Shown here: one piece after another, positions 1 to 9,617 of the stretch
Layout of the letters: every line of letters starts with the position of its first letter
Position numbering within the stretch: the stretch's first letter is position 1
Assembly (NCBI RefSeq): GCF_002807665.1
Contig: NZ_PEAY01000004.1
Location: 248,001 to 312,000, forward strand
Length of the DNA stretch: 64,000 nt
Direction of reading: 5' to 3'
Origin: Neoalteromonas facilis
GTDB taxonomy: Bacteria; Pseudomonadota; Gammaproteobacteria; Enterobacterales; Alteromonadaceae
The notes under the pieces: generated by a model
What the model saw: only the letters and a program-made list of their open reading frames with translations
Database searches by the model: none
Told to the model about the DNA's origin: nothing
Made by a program: the position numbers and the translations under genes

Positions 1-924
1 GCTGAGCGTGGAGTAGTACTGCGATTCGGGGAGTATCACACCCAAGTTGAACCAGGCTTACAATGGAAACCAACTTTTATTGATAGCGTAATCCCAGTAG
101 ACATTCAGTCTATTCGTGACCAATCTTCATCAGGCTCTATGCTGACTGAAGACGAAAACTTGGTCAGCGTGCAAATGGAAATGCAATTCCGCGTTGTTGA
201 TCCTTACCGTTGGACATTCGCGGTTGTTGATCCTGAAGTGAGCCTCAGTCAAGCACTCGACAGTGCCATTCGCTATGTTGTTGGTCATTCAAAAATGGAT
301 GACGTGTTAACCGATGGTCGTGAAGTAACGCGCCAACGTGTATGGGAAGAGCTGCAAGCGATTATTGAACCCTACAATATGGGAGTTCAAATTGTTGATA
401 TGAACTTCCGTGATGCCCGTCCACCAGAAGAAGTGAAAGATGCATTTGACGATGCAATTGCTGCACAGGAAGACGAACAGCGTTTTATTCGCGAAGCCGA
501 AGCCTACGCGCGTGAAATTGAACCGCGTGCACGTGGTCAAGTAAACCGAATGAACGAAGAAGCGCAAGCGTATAAAGAGCGTGTGACTCTGCAAGCGCAG
601 GGTGAAGTTGCACGCTTCGAGGAACTTTTGCCTCAGTATGAAGCCGCGCCAGAAGTTACTCGTCAGCGTATCTACCTTGAAACGATGGAGCAAGTCTTCA
701 GCAGTACGACCAAAATTATGATCGACAGCGAAGGTGGTGGTAACAACATGATGTATTTGCCATTGGATAAGATCATGGAGCGTCAAAATACGACGACTTA
801 TTCAAACGATGTATCGCGCAGTGCGTTAGATTCGCTACGCAATGCGGCAACGCCTGACCAGACGGTCAATACATCACCGCGTCAATCTACGCGCCCTGAT
901 CGTTTTAACAGAGGGAGAGATTAA
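1..924 (+). CDS. hflK: HflK, C-terminal part (5' end outside window)
   Basis: The frame is open from the first base, so the gene starts upstream of the window. The visible 307 residues are a band-7/SPFH domain (ERGVVLRFGEYHTQVEPGLQWK at the left edge) followed by a long charged helical stretch typical of HflK, then a Ser/Thr/Asn/Arg-rich tail. HflK and HflC form a large inner-membrane complex facing the periplasm that encloses and modulates the FtsH protease. The membrane anchor would lie in the missing part. Only two bases separate its stop from hflC, which implies co-translation. Identification is secure from the hflC neighbour and SPFH sequence. Confidence 0.95.
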   Translation, partial: AERGVVLRFGEYHTQVEPGLQWKPTFIDSVIPVDIQSIRDQSSSGSMLTEDENLVSVQMEMQFRVVDPYRWTFAVVDPEVSLSQALDSAIRYVVGHSKMDDVLTDGREVTRQRVWEELQAIIEPYNMGVQIVDMNFRDARPPEEVKDAFDDAIAAQEDEQRFIREAEAYAREIEPRARGQVNRMNEEAQAYKERVTLQAQGEVARFEELLPQYEAAPEVTRQRIYLETMEQVFSSTTKIMIDSEGGGNNMMYLPLDKIMERQNTTTYSNDVSRSALDSLRNAATPDQTVNTSPRQSTRPDRFNRGRD

Positions 925-926
925 TT

Positions 927-1817
927 ATGAAAAATCTTGGCGGTATAATTCTAGCCCTGTTTGTTGTCTTAGGTTTTAGCTCTCTTTTCGTGGTTAAAGA
1001 AGGCAACAAAGCGATTGTTATTCAGTTTGGTAAAGTCCAAAAGGACAGTGAAACAGGACTTGCGAAAGTGTTCGCTCCTGGCCTGCATTTTAAAATCCCA
1101 TTTATTGATACCGTGCGCTCGTTGGACGCGCGTGTACAAACCCTGGATGATGCGCCGGATCGTTTTGTAACCTCAGAAAAGAAAGACTTAATCGTTGATT
1201 CATACGTGAAATGGCGCATTAATGATTTTGAGCGTTATTACTTGTCGACTGGCGGTAATAAGCTTCAAGCCGAAGCGCTATTGAAGCAAAAAGTGAATAA
1301 CGGTTTGCGCTCAGAGTTTGGTGCCCGCACGATTTCTCAGATCGTATCAGGTGAACGTTCAGCGTTGATGGACCAAGCCATGGAGCAAGCATCAAGCAGC
1401 TCTGATGAGCTGGGCATTGCTATTGTTGATGTGCGTGTGAAGCAGATCAACCTACCGACGGAAGTCAGTGCTTCAATCTTCCAACGCATGCGTGCTGAGC
1501 GCGCCGGTGTGGCTCGTGAACACCGTTCGGAAGGTCAAGAGCAGGCTGAGGTGTTGCGCGCCGACATTGATGCAAAAGTGGAAGTTATGTTGGCAGATGC
1601 AGAACGTAATGCGCGTCAATTGCGCGGTGAAGGTGATGCCTTAGCTGCACAAATTTATGCCTCAACATACTCGAAGAACCCTGAGTTTTACAGCTTCTTA
1701 CGCAGTATGGACGCTTATCGTTCGAGCTTTAATAGCAAACAAGACATTTTGGTGGTAGAGCCGAATAACGATTTCTTCCGTTATTTGAATCAACAATCAG
1801 GTCAGAACAAAGACTAA
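927..1817 (+). CDS. hflC: HflC, FtsH protease modulator
   Basis: This 296-residue protein has a single N-terminal membrane segment (about residues 4-22), an SPFH/band-7 domain starting at VVKEGNKAIVIQFGKV, and a helical C-terminal region (MRAERAGVAREHRSEGQEQAE). Length and order match HflC. With HflK it makes the periplasm-exposed SPFH cage around FtsH. The start ATG follows a GAGGGAGA ribosome binding site inside the end of hflK. A strong terminator follows the stop, so hflKC ends its operon here. Confidence 0.96.
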   Translation: MKNLGGIILALFVVLGFSSLFVVKEGNKAIVIQFGKVQKDSETGLAKVFAPGLHFKIPFIDTVRSLDARVQTLDDAPDRFVTSEKKDLIVDSYVKWRINDFERYYLSTGGNKLQAEALLKQKVNNGLRSEFGARTISQIVSGERSALMDQAMEQASSSSDELGIAIVDVRVKQINLPTEVSASIFQRMRAERAGVAREHRSEGQEQAEVLRADIDAKVEVMLADAERNARQLRGEGDALAAQIYASTYSKNPEFYSFLRSMDAYRSSFNSKQDILVVEPNNDFFRYLNQQSGQNKD

Positions 1818-1832
1818 ATATTAGTTAATGTT

Positions 1833-1860
1833 AAAAAAGCGCCTCAGGGCGCTTTTTTTA
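1833..1860 (+). terminator. Rho-independent terminator of hflKC
   Basis: AAAAAAGCGCC, loop TCAG, then GGCGCTTTTTT gives a GC-rich stem with a T tract, 15 bases after the hflC stop. Confidence 0.9.
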
Positions 1861-2095
1861 TATGTTTGTTAGGCAGAACAAAGGTCAAAGTAGGCGACGC
1901 AATATTCGCCAGAGAGCTCTTCACCCTGCTTACATGGGCAGCGATACCATGACTTACCGGTGCAACGCGTTGGAATATGCTTTAACTCTGCACATCTTCG
2001 CGTAAATTAGGTAAACTGTGGCCAAAATCGAATAATTATTATAAATCTGCAACCGACACCTACATCGGTTCAAGTCGACAGATAGAGGATAGCGT

Positions 2096-3688
2096 TTGAC
2101 TTCTCAAGATCTTTCTCAATCAACACCTGCGAAATCGGGTGGTTGGTTTAATCGCTTTTTGGCCACTGTTGAGTGGTTAGGAAACTTACTTCCGCACCCC
2201 ATCACGTTATTTGCAATACTCGCATTTTCGATAGTGTTGTTGAGCGGACTTTTAGGCTTTTTTGATTACGGCGTTGCCGACCCACGTCCCTTGGACGCTG
2301 TGGGACGGGATCCAGATGGCATCATTGAAGTCATCTCACTACTAAACGCTGAAGGTTTACAGCGTATTGTTACTAACTTAGTGACTAATTTTACAGGTTT
2401 TGCGCCTTTAGGCACGGTATTGGTTGCGTTGCTGGGCGTATCGGTAGCTGAGCATTCTGGCTTGCTGTCTACTGCAATGCGTGCATTGGTCATGAATGCC
2501 TCAAAGCGCGCGGTAACGGTCACTGTGGTATTTGCCGGTATTATTTCTAATACTGCATCAGAGTTGGGTTACGTTGTCCTTATCCCTCTGGCGGCGATGA
2601 TATTCCATTCGCTTGGACGACATCCATTAGCTGGGTTGGCAGCTGCATTTGCGGGTGTATCGGGTGGTTATAGTGCCAACTTGCTATTGGGTACAGTTGA
2701 TCCGTTGCTGTCAGGTATTACCGAAGCTGCATCGCACATGCTAGATCCCCAGTACGTCGTTGGTCCTGAAGTGAACTGGTACTTTATGTTTATCAGCACA
2801 TTTGCTGTGGCATTTATGGGCGCGTTTGTTACCGAAAAGATCGTTGAACCAAGGTTGGGCAAGTATGATCCTTCAGAAGCGTCGATTGATCTGGGTGAAC
2901 AGAAAATGGACGCGCCAACCGCGCAGGAACGCAAAGCTCTGCGTTGGGCGGGTGTTTCTTTCGTTGCGCTGTGTGCCCTATTAGCATTTACCATCGTGCC
3001 TGAGAACGGCATTTTGCGTCATCCAGAAACGGGCGCTGTAGCCGGTTCTCCGTTCCTTAAAGGCATAGTGGCATTTATATTCATTACGTTTGCCGTACCG
3101 GGTTTTGTCTATGGTCGCGTGGCGGGCACCATGAAAAATGACCGAGATGTGATCAATGCGATGTCCAAGAGCATGGGTTCAATGGGTTTGTATATCACGC
3201 TAGTCTTTTTTGCCGCGCAATTCGTTGCATTCTTCAAGTGGACTAACTTGGGTACTGTATTGGCGGTTAAGGGCGCAACCTTACTGCAAACGCTAGGTCT
3301 TGATGGGCCTGAAGTATTTATATTGTTCATCATTATGTGTGGCATCGTGAACTTGTCACTTGGCAGTGCGTCGGCGCAATGGGCGGTTACGGCACCAATT
3401 TTCGTACCCATGCTTATGTTGATAGGTTTTGCCCCAGAGGTTATTCAAGCGGCCTACCGTATCGGCGATTCTGTTACTAACGTGATTTCTCCGATGATGA
3501 GTTATTTTGGTCTGATCTTGGCGATAGCTGCGCGTTACAAGAAAGATTTAGGCATGGGGACGCTGATAGCTACGATGCTGCCTTACTCCATGGTATTTAT
3601 CGTGGGTTGGACCTTGTTATTCTATATTTGGGTATTCCTGTTTGGTATGCCTGTAGGGCCGGGAGCGGCTACCTATTACAATCCCTAA
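2096..3688 (+). CDS. AbgT family transporter
   Basis: This is a 530-residue polytopic inner-membrane protein with the AbgT family layout. The N-terminal segment reads WFNRFLATVEWLGNLLPHP, followed by about a dozen hydrophobic segments and conserved stretches such as GYSANLLLGTVDPLLSGI and SPMMSYFGLILAIA. AbgT proteins move p-aminobenzoyl-glutamate inward or act as antimetabolite (sulfonamide) efflux pumps; the substrate here cannot be read from sequence. The start is TTG with GAGGA seven bases upstream; no closer ATG fits. It is a single transcription unit between two terminators, so no partner gene is implied. Confidence 0.9.
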   Translation: MTSQDLSQSTPAKSGGWFNRFLATVEWLGNLLPHPITLFAILAFSIVLLSGLLGFFDYGVADPRPLDAVGRDPDGIIEVISLLNAEGLQRIVTNLVTNFTGFAPLGTVLVALLGVSVAEHSGLLSTAMRALVMNASKRAVTVTVVFAGIISNTASELGYVVLIPLAAMIFHSLGRHPLAGLAAAFAGVSGGYSANLLLGTVDPLLSGITEAASHMLDPQYVVGPEVNWYFMFISTFAVAFMGAFVTEKIVEPRLGKYDPSEASIDLGEQKMDAPTAQERKALRWAGVSFVALCALLAFTIVPENGILRHPETGAVAGSPFLKGIVAFIFITFAVPGFVYGRVAGTMKNDRDVINAMSKSMGSMGLYITLVFFAAQFVAFFKWTNLGTVLAVKGATLLQTLGLDGPEVFILFIIMCGIVNLSLGSASAQWAVTAPIFVPMLMLIGFAPEVIQAAYRIGDSVTNVISPMMSYFGLILAIAARYKKDLGMGTLIATMLPYSMVFIVGWTLLFYIWVFLFGMPVGPGAATYYNP

Positions 3689-3729
3689 CAATTTCACATT
3701 GAGTTGCTAGGCAATTTAGGTCTAAATGA

Positions 3730-3761
3730 GGGTTAGCTGCGTATTGTGGTTAACCCTTTTT
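3730..3761 (+). terminator. Probable terminator after the AbgT transporter
   Basis: GGGTTA and TAACCC form a six-pair stem with a 15-base loop followed directly by TTTTT. The stem is short, but position and T tract fit. It ends 15 bases before the hemH start. Confidence 0.6.
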
Positions 3762-3776
3762 ACTAGATAAGACATT

Positions 3777-4856
3777 ATGAAGTATCAATCAAATACCGGA
3801 TTTACACACCGCCAATCAGATAAAATTGGTGTCTTGCTAACGAATTTAGGTACGCCCGAGGCACCTACTAAGCAAGCACTTAAACCTTACTTAAAGGAAT
3901 TTCTGTCTGATCCCCGCGTCGTAGAAGTGCCACGTTTGATTTGGTGGTTTGTGCTAAACGGTATCATTTTGAATATTCGTCCTAAACGGTCTGCCCATGC
4001 CTACAGTACGGTATGGACCGAACGTGGTTCACCGTTAATGATGCACACTGAAGATCAAGCTCAGGCGCTAAGCGAAAAATGTAAAGCAGCCTTTGGTGAA
4101 GATGTCATTGTTGATTTTGCCATGCGCTATGGACAACCGTCGATTGCTGGCACTATCGAACGCATGCAGCAGCAAGGTGTTCGTAAATTGTTGGTATTGC
4201 CTTTGTATCCACAGTACTGTGCATCCACAACGGGCTCTACGTTTGATGCCATCAGTCAGTATTTCCAGCGTACTCGCTGGATGCCAGATTTCCGCTTTGT
4301 GAGTCATTATCATGATGATGAACGTTACATCGATGCATTGGCTGAAAAAATTAAAACGCATTGGCAAACGCACCCGCGCGCAGACAAGCTTATATTCTCC
4401 TATCACGGCATTCCCAAGCGTTATTTGCTAAACGGCGATCCGTACCATTGTGAGTGTTATAAAACGTCGCGACTGATAGCAGAGAAGTTAGGCCTGAACA
4501 AAGACGACTACATGACAACGTTCCAATCGCGATTTGGTCGAGAAGAGTGGTTAAAACCGTATACCGACCATACTCTTCAAGCACTACCGTCCGAAGGAGT
4601 TAAGTCGGTTCAAGTAGTGTGCCCCGGTTTTTCAGCTGATTGTCTGGAAACAATTGAAGAAATTGGCATCGAGAATAGAGACTATTTCATCGAAGCTGGC
4701 GGGGAGCGTTATGAATATATCGCCGCCCTCAACAGTGATCCTGCACATATCGACGTATTGTTTTCGATTATTCAACGAAATTTAGCCAACTGGTCTGTAG
4801 GTGATGATTATGCGCAGCGCGAAACATTGGCAAAGCAATTAGGAGCAGAGCAATAG
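3777..4856 (+). CDS. hemH: Ferrochelatase
   Basis: This protein (359 residues) inserts Fe2+ into protoporphyrin IX, the last step of protoheme synthesis. Diagnostic parts are KIGVLLTNLGTPEAPT at the N terminus, LFVLPLYPQY-like sequence near 140, the metal-handling histidine in FSYHGIPKRY (His210), and the acidic partner in CPGFSADCLETIEEI. A short N-terminal extension of about 15 residues precedes the conserved region, common in gammaproteobacteria. The gene is separated by only two bases from the following DUF4112 gene, so the two are probably co-transcribed. Confidence 0.97.
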   Translation: MKYQSNTGFTHRQSDKIGVLLTNLGTPEAPTKQALKPYLKEFLSDPRVVEVPRLIWWFVLNGIILNIRPKRSAHAYSTVWTERGSPLMMHTEDQAQALSEKCKAAFGEDVIVDFAMRYGQPSIAGTIERMQQQGVRKLLVLPLYPQYCASTTGSTFDAISQYFQRTRWMPDFRFVSHYHDDERYIDALAEKIKTHWQTHPRADKLIFSYHGIPKRYLLNGDPYHCECYKTSRLIAEKLGLNKDDYMTTFQSRFGREEWLKPYTDHTLQALPSEGVKSVQVVCPGFSADCLETIEEIGIENRDYFIEAGGERYEYIAALNSDPAHIDVLFSIIQRNLANWSVGDDYAQRETLAKQLGAEQ

Positions 4857-4858
4857 TC

Positions 4859-5317
4859 ATGGAGCAAAAAGATATGGTCCAACGCGACGGACAGCCAGAG
4901 GACTTACTCGCACCCAAAGAGCTCAGAAAAGCGCAGGATATTGCTAATCTGCTTGATACGGCGGTTAAAATTCCGGTCATTGGCGTGCCTGTCGGTTTAG
5001 ACTTTTTGATTGGTCTTATTCCCGGTATCGGTGACGCGACTATGGTGTTAGCTGCGTTGCGCATTGTTCATTTAGGCCGAAAGCTTGGCGTACCGGAGCA
5101 TATTCAATCCAAAATGATGCGCAATGTGCTGGTTGATTTTGGCCTAGGCTTCATTCCTATCGTGGGTGACATTGCTGACATTTTCTACAAAGCTAACCGC
5201 AAAAACGTACAGCTATTAGAACGTTGGTGGATAGAGACTCATAAAAAGGATGTAGACAGCCACACTGCTAAGAAGTTAGCTGAGTGGGAAAAGAAAATGG
5301 CAGAGCTTGAGAAGTAA
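4859..5317 (+). CDS. DUF4112 domain protein
   Basis: This 152-residue protein matches the DUF4112 pattern: a core VGLDFLIGLIPGIGDATMVLAA repeated in related form as FGLGFIPIVGDIADIFYKANRKN. The two hydrophobic GIGD/VGD segments are probably membrane inserted; the ends are charged. The function of the family is not known. It starts two bases after hemH and ends 12 bases before the glutaminase gene, so the three genes look like one transcription unit, although no functional link is evident. Confidence 0.85.
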   Translation: MEQKDMVQRDGQPEDLLAPKELRKAQDIANLLDTAVKIPVIGVPVGLDFLIGLIPGIGDATMVLAALRIVHLGRKLGVPEHIQSKMMRNVLVDFGLGFIPIVGDIADIFYKANRKNVQLLERWWIETHKKDVDSHTAKKLAEWEKKMAELEK

Positions 5318-5329
5318 GTACTTACATTC

Positions 5330-6250
5330 ATGTCAATACAAGATGTCTTAATCTCAATACACGACGATATTAAAGCCAACATCGCTGCCTATGAAGGTGC
5401 TGTAGCCAATTACATTCCGGCATTGTCTACGGCGCCAAGTGATGGATTCGCCATGGCCGTATGTGACATGGCCGGCAATCATTATGCCGTGGGTGATATC
5501 GGCCATCGTTTTACCATTCAGTCGATCTCCAAAATCATGACGTTAACACTGGCGCTACAGCGATACGGTGATGATTTGTGGCAGCGAGTCGGCAAAGAGC
5601 CGTCCGGCACTGCGTTTAATTCGCTAACGCAGTTGGAATTTGAGCAAGGTGTGCCGCGCAATCCGTTTATTAATGCGGGCGCAATTGTTACCTGCGATGC
5701 GCTTTACTCACGTTTATCCGCGCCAACGCATCATATGCTTGAGACCCTACGCGAGCTATCGGGCAATCCCCGATTGATTATCAATAACGAAGTGGCTCGC
5801 AGTGAGTATGAGCACCGTTATCGCAATGCAGCAATGGCTTACCTAATGAAGTCATTTGGTAATTTCGAGAACGCTGTGGATGATGTGTTAAAGACGTATT
5901 TTTCCATATGCGCCATCGAAATGAACACACAAGAACTGGCGCAAGCGTTCAGTTTTCTGGCGAATAAAGGGCGTTCAGTCCACGACCAAGGGATCATCAT
6001 TTCGGCCAAGCAAAACTCCCAACTTAACTCGTTGCTATTCACTAGCGGCTTATACGATGCAACAGGCGATTTTGCCTATCGTGTCGGTATGCCGGGTAAG
6101 TCGGGAGTTGGAGGCGCTATTGTTGCGTTTGTGCCTCATCAGTTCAGTATTGCGGTGTGGTCACCGAAACTGAATAAGTATGGTAATTCCTCTGCAGGTT
6201 TGCATGCACTGGAAATGTTTGCAGATCGCATGGCTTTGCAGTTGTTTTAG
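5330..6250 (+). CDS. glsA: Glutaminase (serine-dependent, GlsA/B family)
   Basis: At 306 residues this is the usual size for bacterial glutaminase, which hydrolyses glutamine to glutamate and ammonia with a beta-lactamase-like serine fold. The SxxK motif is in FTIQSISKIM (Ser65, Lys68). Other family blocks are GTAFNSLTQLE, RNPFINAGAIV, YRNAAMAYLMKSFGN and GMPGKSGVGGAIVAF. The protein has no signal peptide, so it is cytoplasmic. It lies 12 bases behind the DUF4112 gene. It may serve nitrogen metabolism or acid tolerance; the sequence does not tell which. Confidence 0.95.
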   Translation: MSIQDVLISIHDDIKANIAAYEGAVANYIPALSTAPSDGFAMAVCDMAGNHYAVGDIGHRFTIQSISKIMTLTLALQRYGDDLWQRVGKEPSGTAFNSLTQLEFEQGVPRNPFINAGAIVTCDALYSRLSAPTHHMLETLRELSGNPRLIINNEVARSEYEHRYRNAAMAYLMKSFGNFENAVDDVLKTYFSICAIEMNTQELAQAFSFLANKGRSVHDQGIIISAKQNSQLNSLLFTSGLYDATGDFAYRVGMPGKSGVGGAIVAFVPHQFSIAVWSPKLNKYGNSSAGLHALEMFADRMALQLF

Positions 6251-6547
6251 TGCTGGAGCGTTGCCCTTAGGGAAGAGTGTCTTGCCGAAATATTCGTATA
6301 CCGAATACCGAGACTAAGAATAAGCACGAAACTTAGAAAGCGGCTAAATAATTATAGCCTTGAGGCACACATCGGAGATTTTGACGCTTAACTCTAAAGA
6401 AGCGGGCCCTTTTCTTAACTGAAAGGAGTTTTCTTGGATTCTCGGCCGATGGGTTGCTGCTCTATGGGTCACAACGCCTTACAATTTTTACATCAGTTTC
6501 TGAATGTTCTAAAGTAACTAGGAAGTCATTTGTTTAAGGGAATACTT
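6251..6547. other. Intergenic stretch before the cysteine-rich block
   Basis: No gene of convincing length or ribosome binding site was seen on either strand. AAGAAGCGGGCCCTTTTCTT at about 6399-6418 is a short inverted sequence with no loop and no clear terminator form. The composition becomes AT-rich towards the next gene, so the stretch probably contains its promoter and the edge of the accessory block. Confidence 0.4.
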
Positions 6548-8470
6548 ATGCTCCATAGCACAGGCAAGTCAGGGTTGGCTTCAACTACTTTATTAGTTTC
6601 TGCATTGTTTCTATTTAACTCGCTCCTTTCTTTTTCCGCTTTTTCTAACGACCTCTCTGAGCGCTATATGCAAGGAGATGTTATTTCAAAGGATAAAGCT
6701 GTAGATCTGATGAGAGATCTCGTTAGTCAATGTTCGGATTCGGTGAATGAAGCGGTTTGTCTTAGAACGTGTAAGCACGCAATTGGGGCATTTTCGAATC
6801 GGTTCGACGAAATGCTAGCTAACCCAAGGCCACTTACTCGAGAGCAGCTTGCAGATGACACTATGTACTGTACTGGTCTCTTTCAAAATGCACAAGTTCA
6901 ACCTGAGTCCTTTCTAGCATTAATTCAACTTCAAGAAGCCATAAAGCAGGGAGAAGCTATTGCGCCAACTCAAGAAAAGGGAAATAAAAAATCGAGCTCA
7001 AGCGGTCTCGCTAAAACAAGTACTGCGTCACTTGCGATAGAAAGCTTCCCAACAGAAGGTCTTTTTCATAAGTCCGAATTTGCAGCTCTATACCTTGGAG
7101 ATGAGGAAAGCGTAGATTTGCGCGGAGAAGCAAGCCCAATTTTAACAAGCATGGTCGAAACTTATATCAAGAAGTACTCAAACACCTGTTACGACCACCT
7201 ACCCGATAACGCTATCCAGATAGAGAGCCAAATGTGCGTTGAAAATCGAGAATATAAAATCAATGGCGTGCAAGTAGGCCCCACATACTGTAATCGCACT
7301 GAATCTGGTGGGACAGGCATTTTTACAACGCCAAGAATGCTAGAGGCATTTAACACCGTTAAAAGAAACTCTGCGATGGCACCTAAATCAAATTCAGTTG
7401 AAGATGTATTTAGAAGTATATCGGGTAGAGCAAAAATTGGTAACACTCCAATGCATGTGGCCTTAACAGAGTCTCTAGTTAGTTTTGCCAATATGGAACA
7501 AGATATGAACGTACTGTTTTCTGGACTGGCCTGCGACGCTCCGAGTTTACAATTGTTTGAAGACAACCTGTACGCATATGTTGTAGGGAATAAACTTAAA
7601 CAACATCACAAACTTAAAACTCTTTCAGAGGCTCGCGCTTTTGAGCAAGTTACTTATAAACCGCATGAATTGGACATAAAGACATTAATGGATGATGTGA
7701 TAAGTGATCATTCAATTGGTTGGCTGTTTAATCGGTATGTCAAAGGCAGTATCAACAACCTTAACGCATCAACAGGAAATGATGGAAACGTATATAGAGT
7801 AACAGCTGACTTCAAAACCAGCAGTTCCTTTAATCAAGTCGGTATCAGCCAAGGGACCGCTGAAAATAGTGCGATGTTGATGCTCAATAGCGAAGGACTG
7901 GGTTGTATACGTTTACAAGACAACTTTGATCGTTGTGGATTAATTAGCAGAAAAGTTATTACTGATTTTGAAGAAGGTCTATATAAGCTTGAGGCAGAGG
8001 ATCCAAACAAGGGGAGTAATTCGATAAATCACGAAATTGGCGCTATAACAGTTTGTAATGAAAGTAACGAGGAAATACGCGTTTCTTTGCTGTCTAACAT
8101 ACCCAATAGATTAAAATACATCAGGAATAAATCTATAAAATCAGGTAATTGTGAAGTTGTAAATAAAACCTCCACGGGCGATTGGGCAATGATGCGTTTG
8201 GAACTGCAAAGAAATGGTCAGTGGAGTACGCCAAATTTCCGGAAACCTGGTCTTAAATGGCCGAATGTTATTGGCCCAATGCTTGAGGAGATGTGCGTGT
8301 CGCAAGATGCTTCTCAGCTTGATCGCTGCAATAATGGAACGATTTCGGAGGGAATATTTAATTTCAGAATTAAATATTCATCGGAAGATTATGTTTCCAT
8401 TCTTATTGATGAAAATGAAATCAGAACGCAATCCGCAAACTTTAGTAGCCAGTCTGCTTTTGAGCTATGA
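6548..8470 (+). CDS. Large secreted cysteine-rich protein, unknown function
   Basis: I do not recognise a described family. The chosen ATG has AAGGGA seven bases upstream and opens directly into a signal peptide (MLHSTGKSGLASTTLLVSAL... ending near SFSAFSN). A TTG at 6530 would add six residues. The mature protein of about 600 residues has an N-terminal four-cysteine segment (C-x8-C-x3-C, then C after about 33 residues), a Ser/Lys-rich linker, and a block with LPDNAIQI and GGTGIF framed by three cysteines. A long C-terminal part has further cysteines. The first two regions recur in the minus-strand protein at 10068-11462. AGA and ATA codons are frequent and the gene is AT-richer by eye than glsA, suggesting acquisition. 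Confidence 0.75.
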   Translation: MLHSTGKSGLASTTLLVSALFLFNSLLSFSAFSNDLSERYMQGDVISKDKAVDLMRDLVSQCSDSVNEAVCLRTCKHAIGAFSNRFDEMLANPRPLTREQLADDTMYCTGLFQNAQVQPESFLALIQLQEAIKQGEAIAPTQEKGNKKSSSSGLAKTSTASLAIESFPTEGLFHKSEFAALYLGDEESVDLRGEASPILTSMVETYIKKYSNTCYDHLPDNAIQIESQMCVENREYKINGVQVGPTYCNRTESGGTGIFTTPRMLEAFNTVKRNSAMAPKSNSVEDVFRSISGRAKIGNTPMHVALTESLVSFANMEQDMNVLFSGLACDAPSLQLFEDNLYAYVVGNKLKQHHKLKTLSEARAFEQVTYKPHELDIKTLMDDVISDHSIGWLFNRYVKGSINNLNASTGNDGNVYRVTADFKTSSSFNQVGISQGTAENSAMLMLNSEGLGCIRLQDNFDRCGLISRKVITDFEEGLYKLEAEDPNKGSNSINHEIGAITVCNESNEEIRVSLLSNIPNRLKYIRNKSIKSGNCEVVNKTSTGDWAMMRLELQRNGQWSTPNFRKPGLKWPNVIGPMLEEMCVSQDASQLDRCNNGTISEGIFNFRIKYSSEDYVSILIDENEIRTQSANFSSQSAFEL

Positions 8471-8588
8471 GTATCTTATAGGCGCATTAGATGCGGTGTA
8501 ATGTTAATAAAGACGAAGCATTTAAGGTATGTATATGTGGATTCAGAAAGTGCGGGAAAAATACACATATAGACTAAGGCGTTAAATA

Positions 8589-9617
8589 TTGCCTGACAAT
8601 GACGTGAACGAAATGCAAACCTACAGAATTATCTTAAGAATAACGTCGACAGTTTCAATTGAGACAGATGAAACAATTGAAACGCTGCCTGGCCGCCAAG
8701 GTGAAGAAATTGGCAAAGGTGAGTTTAGTTATTTCTTGAAGCGTGAAGCGGTTTCAGGGGCAGATGATAAGTTGGCTTCATCGCGTTACTTCAGTGATCA
8801 CCTCTATCTCAGCGATTATAAACGAGTAATGTCTAAGCTTAGGAAGCTTAAAGTGCGGCATAAACGCTGTCCAAGTTGCAATGGCGCGGGCAAAGGTCGA
8901 TGTGATAGTTGTGGTGGTACTGGCAAAAAAGCATGCCCGACCTGCGACGGGACCGCTGAATATAAAGCTTCATATACGGTAGGTGCATCCGAAAACAAGA
9001 AGGTAACATGTAGTGTCTGTAATGGTTCTGGATACGAGTACGTATATGCTGCTGAGGGAAGTGGAACCTATAGAAGTTGCCCAGCATGTTCAGGTGTTGG
9101 TCACAGCATCACATCAGGACATTCAGGAAGGACCACGCATATGAATTCCAGTTGTAGCGAATGCAGAGGCAAGGGGGTCGTTCAATGTAATAAATGCAGG
9201 AATGGTAAAGTCGGTATTTGTGGCGTATGTGAAGGTAAAAAAGACATAACAGAGATATTTAGTCTGGCTCAGCATGTTCGTTCAGTGAAAAAGGCGGACT
9301 TGTCTAAACCGTTTGGCCGTTACACACAATCAGTACTGGAGACTTTATCTAAACGTCCTGATCTTGTGTCTAATAGTGAAGTCATACGCAAAGGCCGTGT
9401 ATTTGTGGTTATTACAGATTTCGAATTAGATGTTCGCCCAGCCTTATCAGAAATAAACAGTAAAGATAGCGGTGAGTTGGATGAATGGTCAATTCAAGAT
9501 ATTAATAGCGGTTTAATATGGAGAAAACCCCCAACTTTTTTAGAGAAGATTGCGGGCTTGTTTGGCTTTTCACCAACGCCACCGTTTGAGAAAGCTAAAA
9601 AAATGGTCAAGCACTAA
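8589..9617 (+). CDS. Protein with duplicated DnaJ-type zinc-finger region, no J domain
   Basis: The protein has 342 residues. Residues 94-214 contain eight CxxC pairs, most in the CxxCxGxG form of the DnaJ cysteine-rich domain (CPSCNGAG, CDSCGGTG, CPTCDGTA, CSVCNGSG, CPACSGVG, CSECRGKG, CNKCRNGK, CGVCEGKK). DnaJ itself has four, binding two zincs, so up to four zincs are expected. No J domain with HPD and no signal peptide is present; the N-terminal 90 residues look beta-rich and the C-terminal part is unassigned. The likely start is TTG with AAGG about nine bases upstream; an ATG at 8613 is an alternative. It follows the secreted protein by 118 bases and overlaps the convergent gene by four bases. 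Confidence 0.8.
   Translation: MPDNDVNEMQTYRIILRITSTVSIETDETIETLPGRQGEEIGKGEFSYFLKREAVSGADDKLASSRYFSDHLYLSDYKRVMSKLRKLKVRHKRCPSCNGAGKGRCDSCGGTGKKACPTCDGTAEYKASYTVGASENKKVTCSVCNGSGYEYVYAAEGSGTYRSCPACSGVGHSITSGHSGRTTHMNSSCSECRGKGVVQCNKCRNGKVGICGVCEGKKDITEIFSLAQHVRSVKKADLSKPFGRYTQSVLETLSKRPDLVSNSEVIRKGRVFVVITDFELDVRPALSEINSKDSGELDEWSIQDINSGLIWRKPPTFLEKIAGLFGFSPTPPFEKAKKMVKH

Noticed and set aside
8214-8501. Plus-strand open frame of 95 codons at the end of the first secreted protein gene
   Set aside because: Out-of-frame shadow of the larger gene, with no ribosome binding site of its own.
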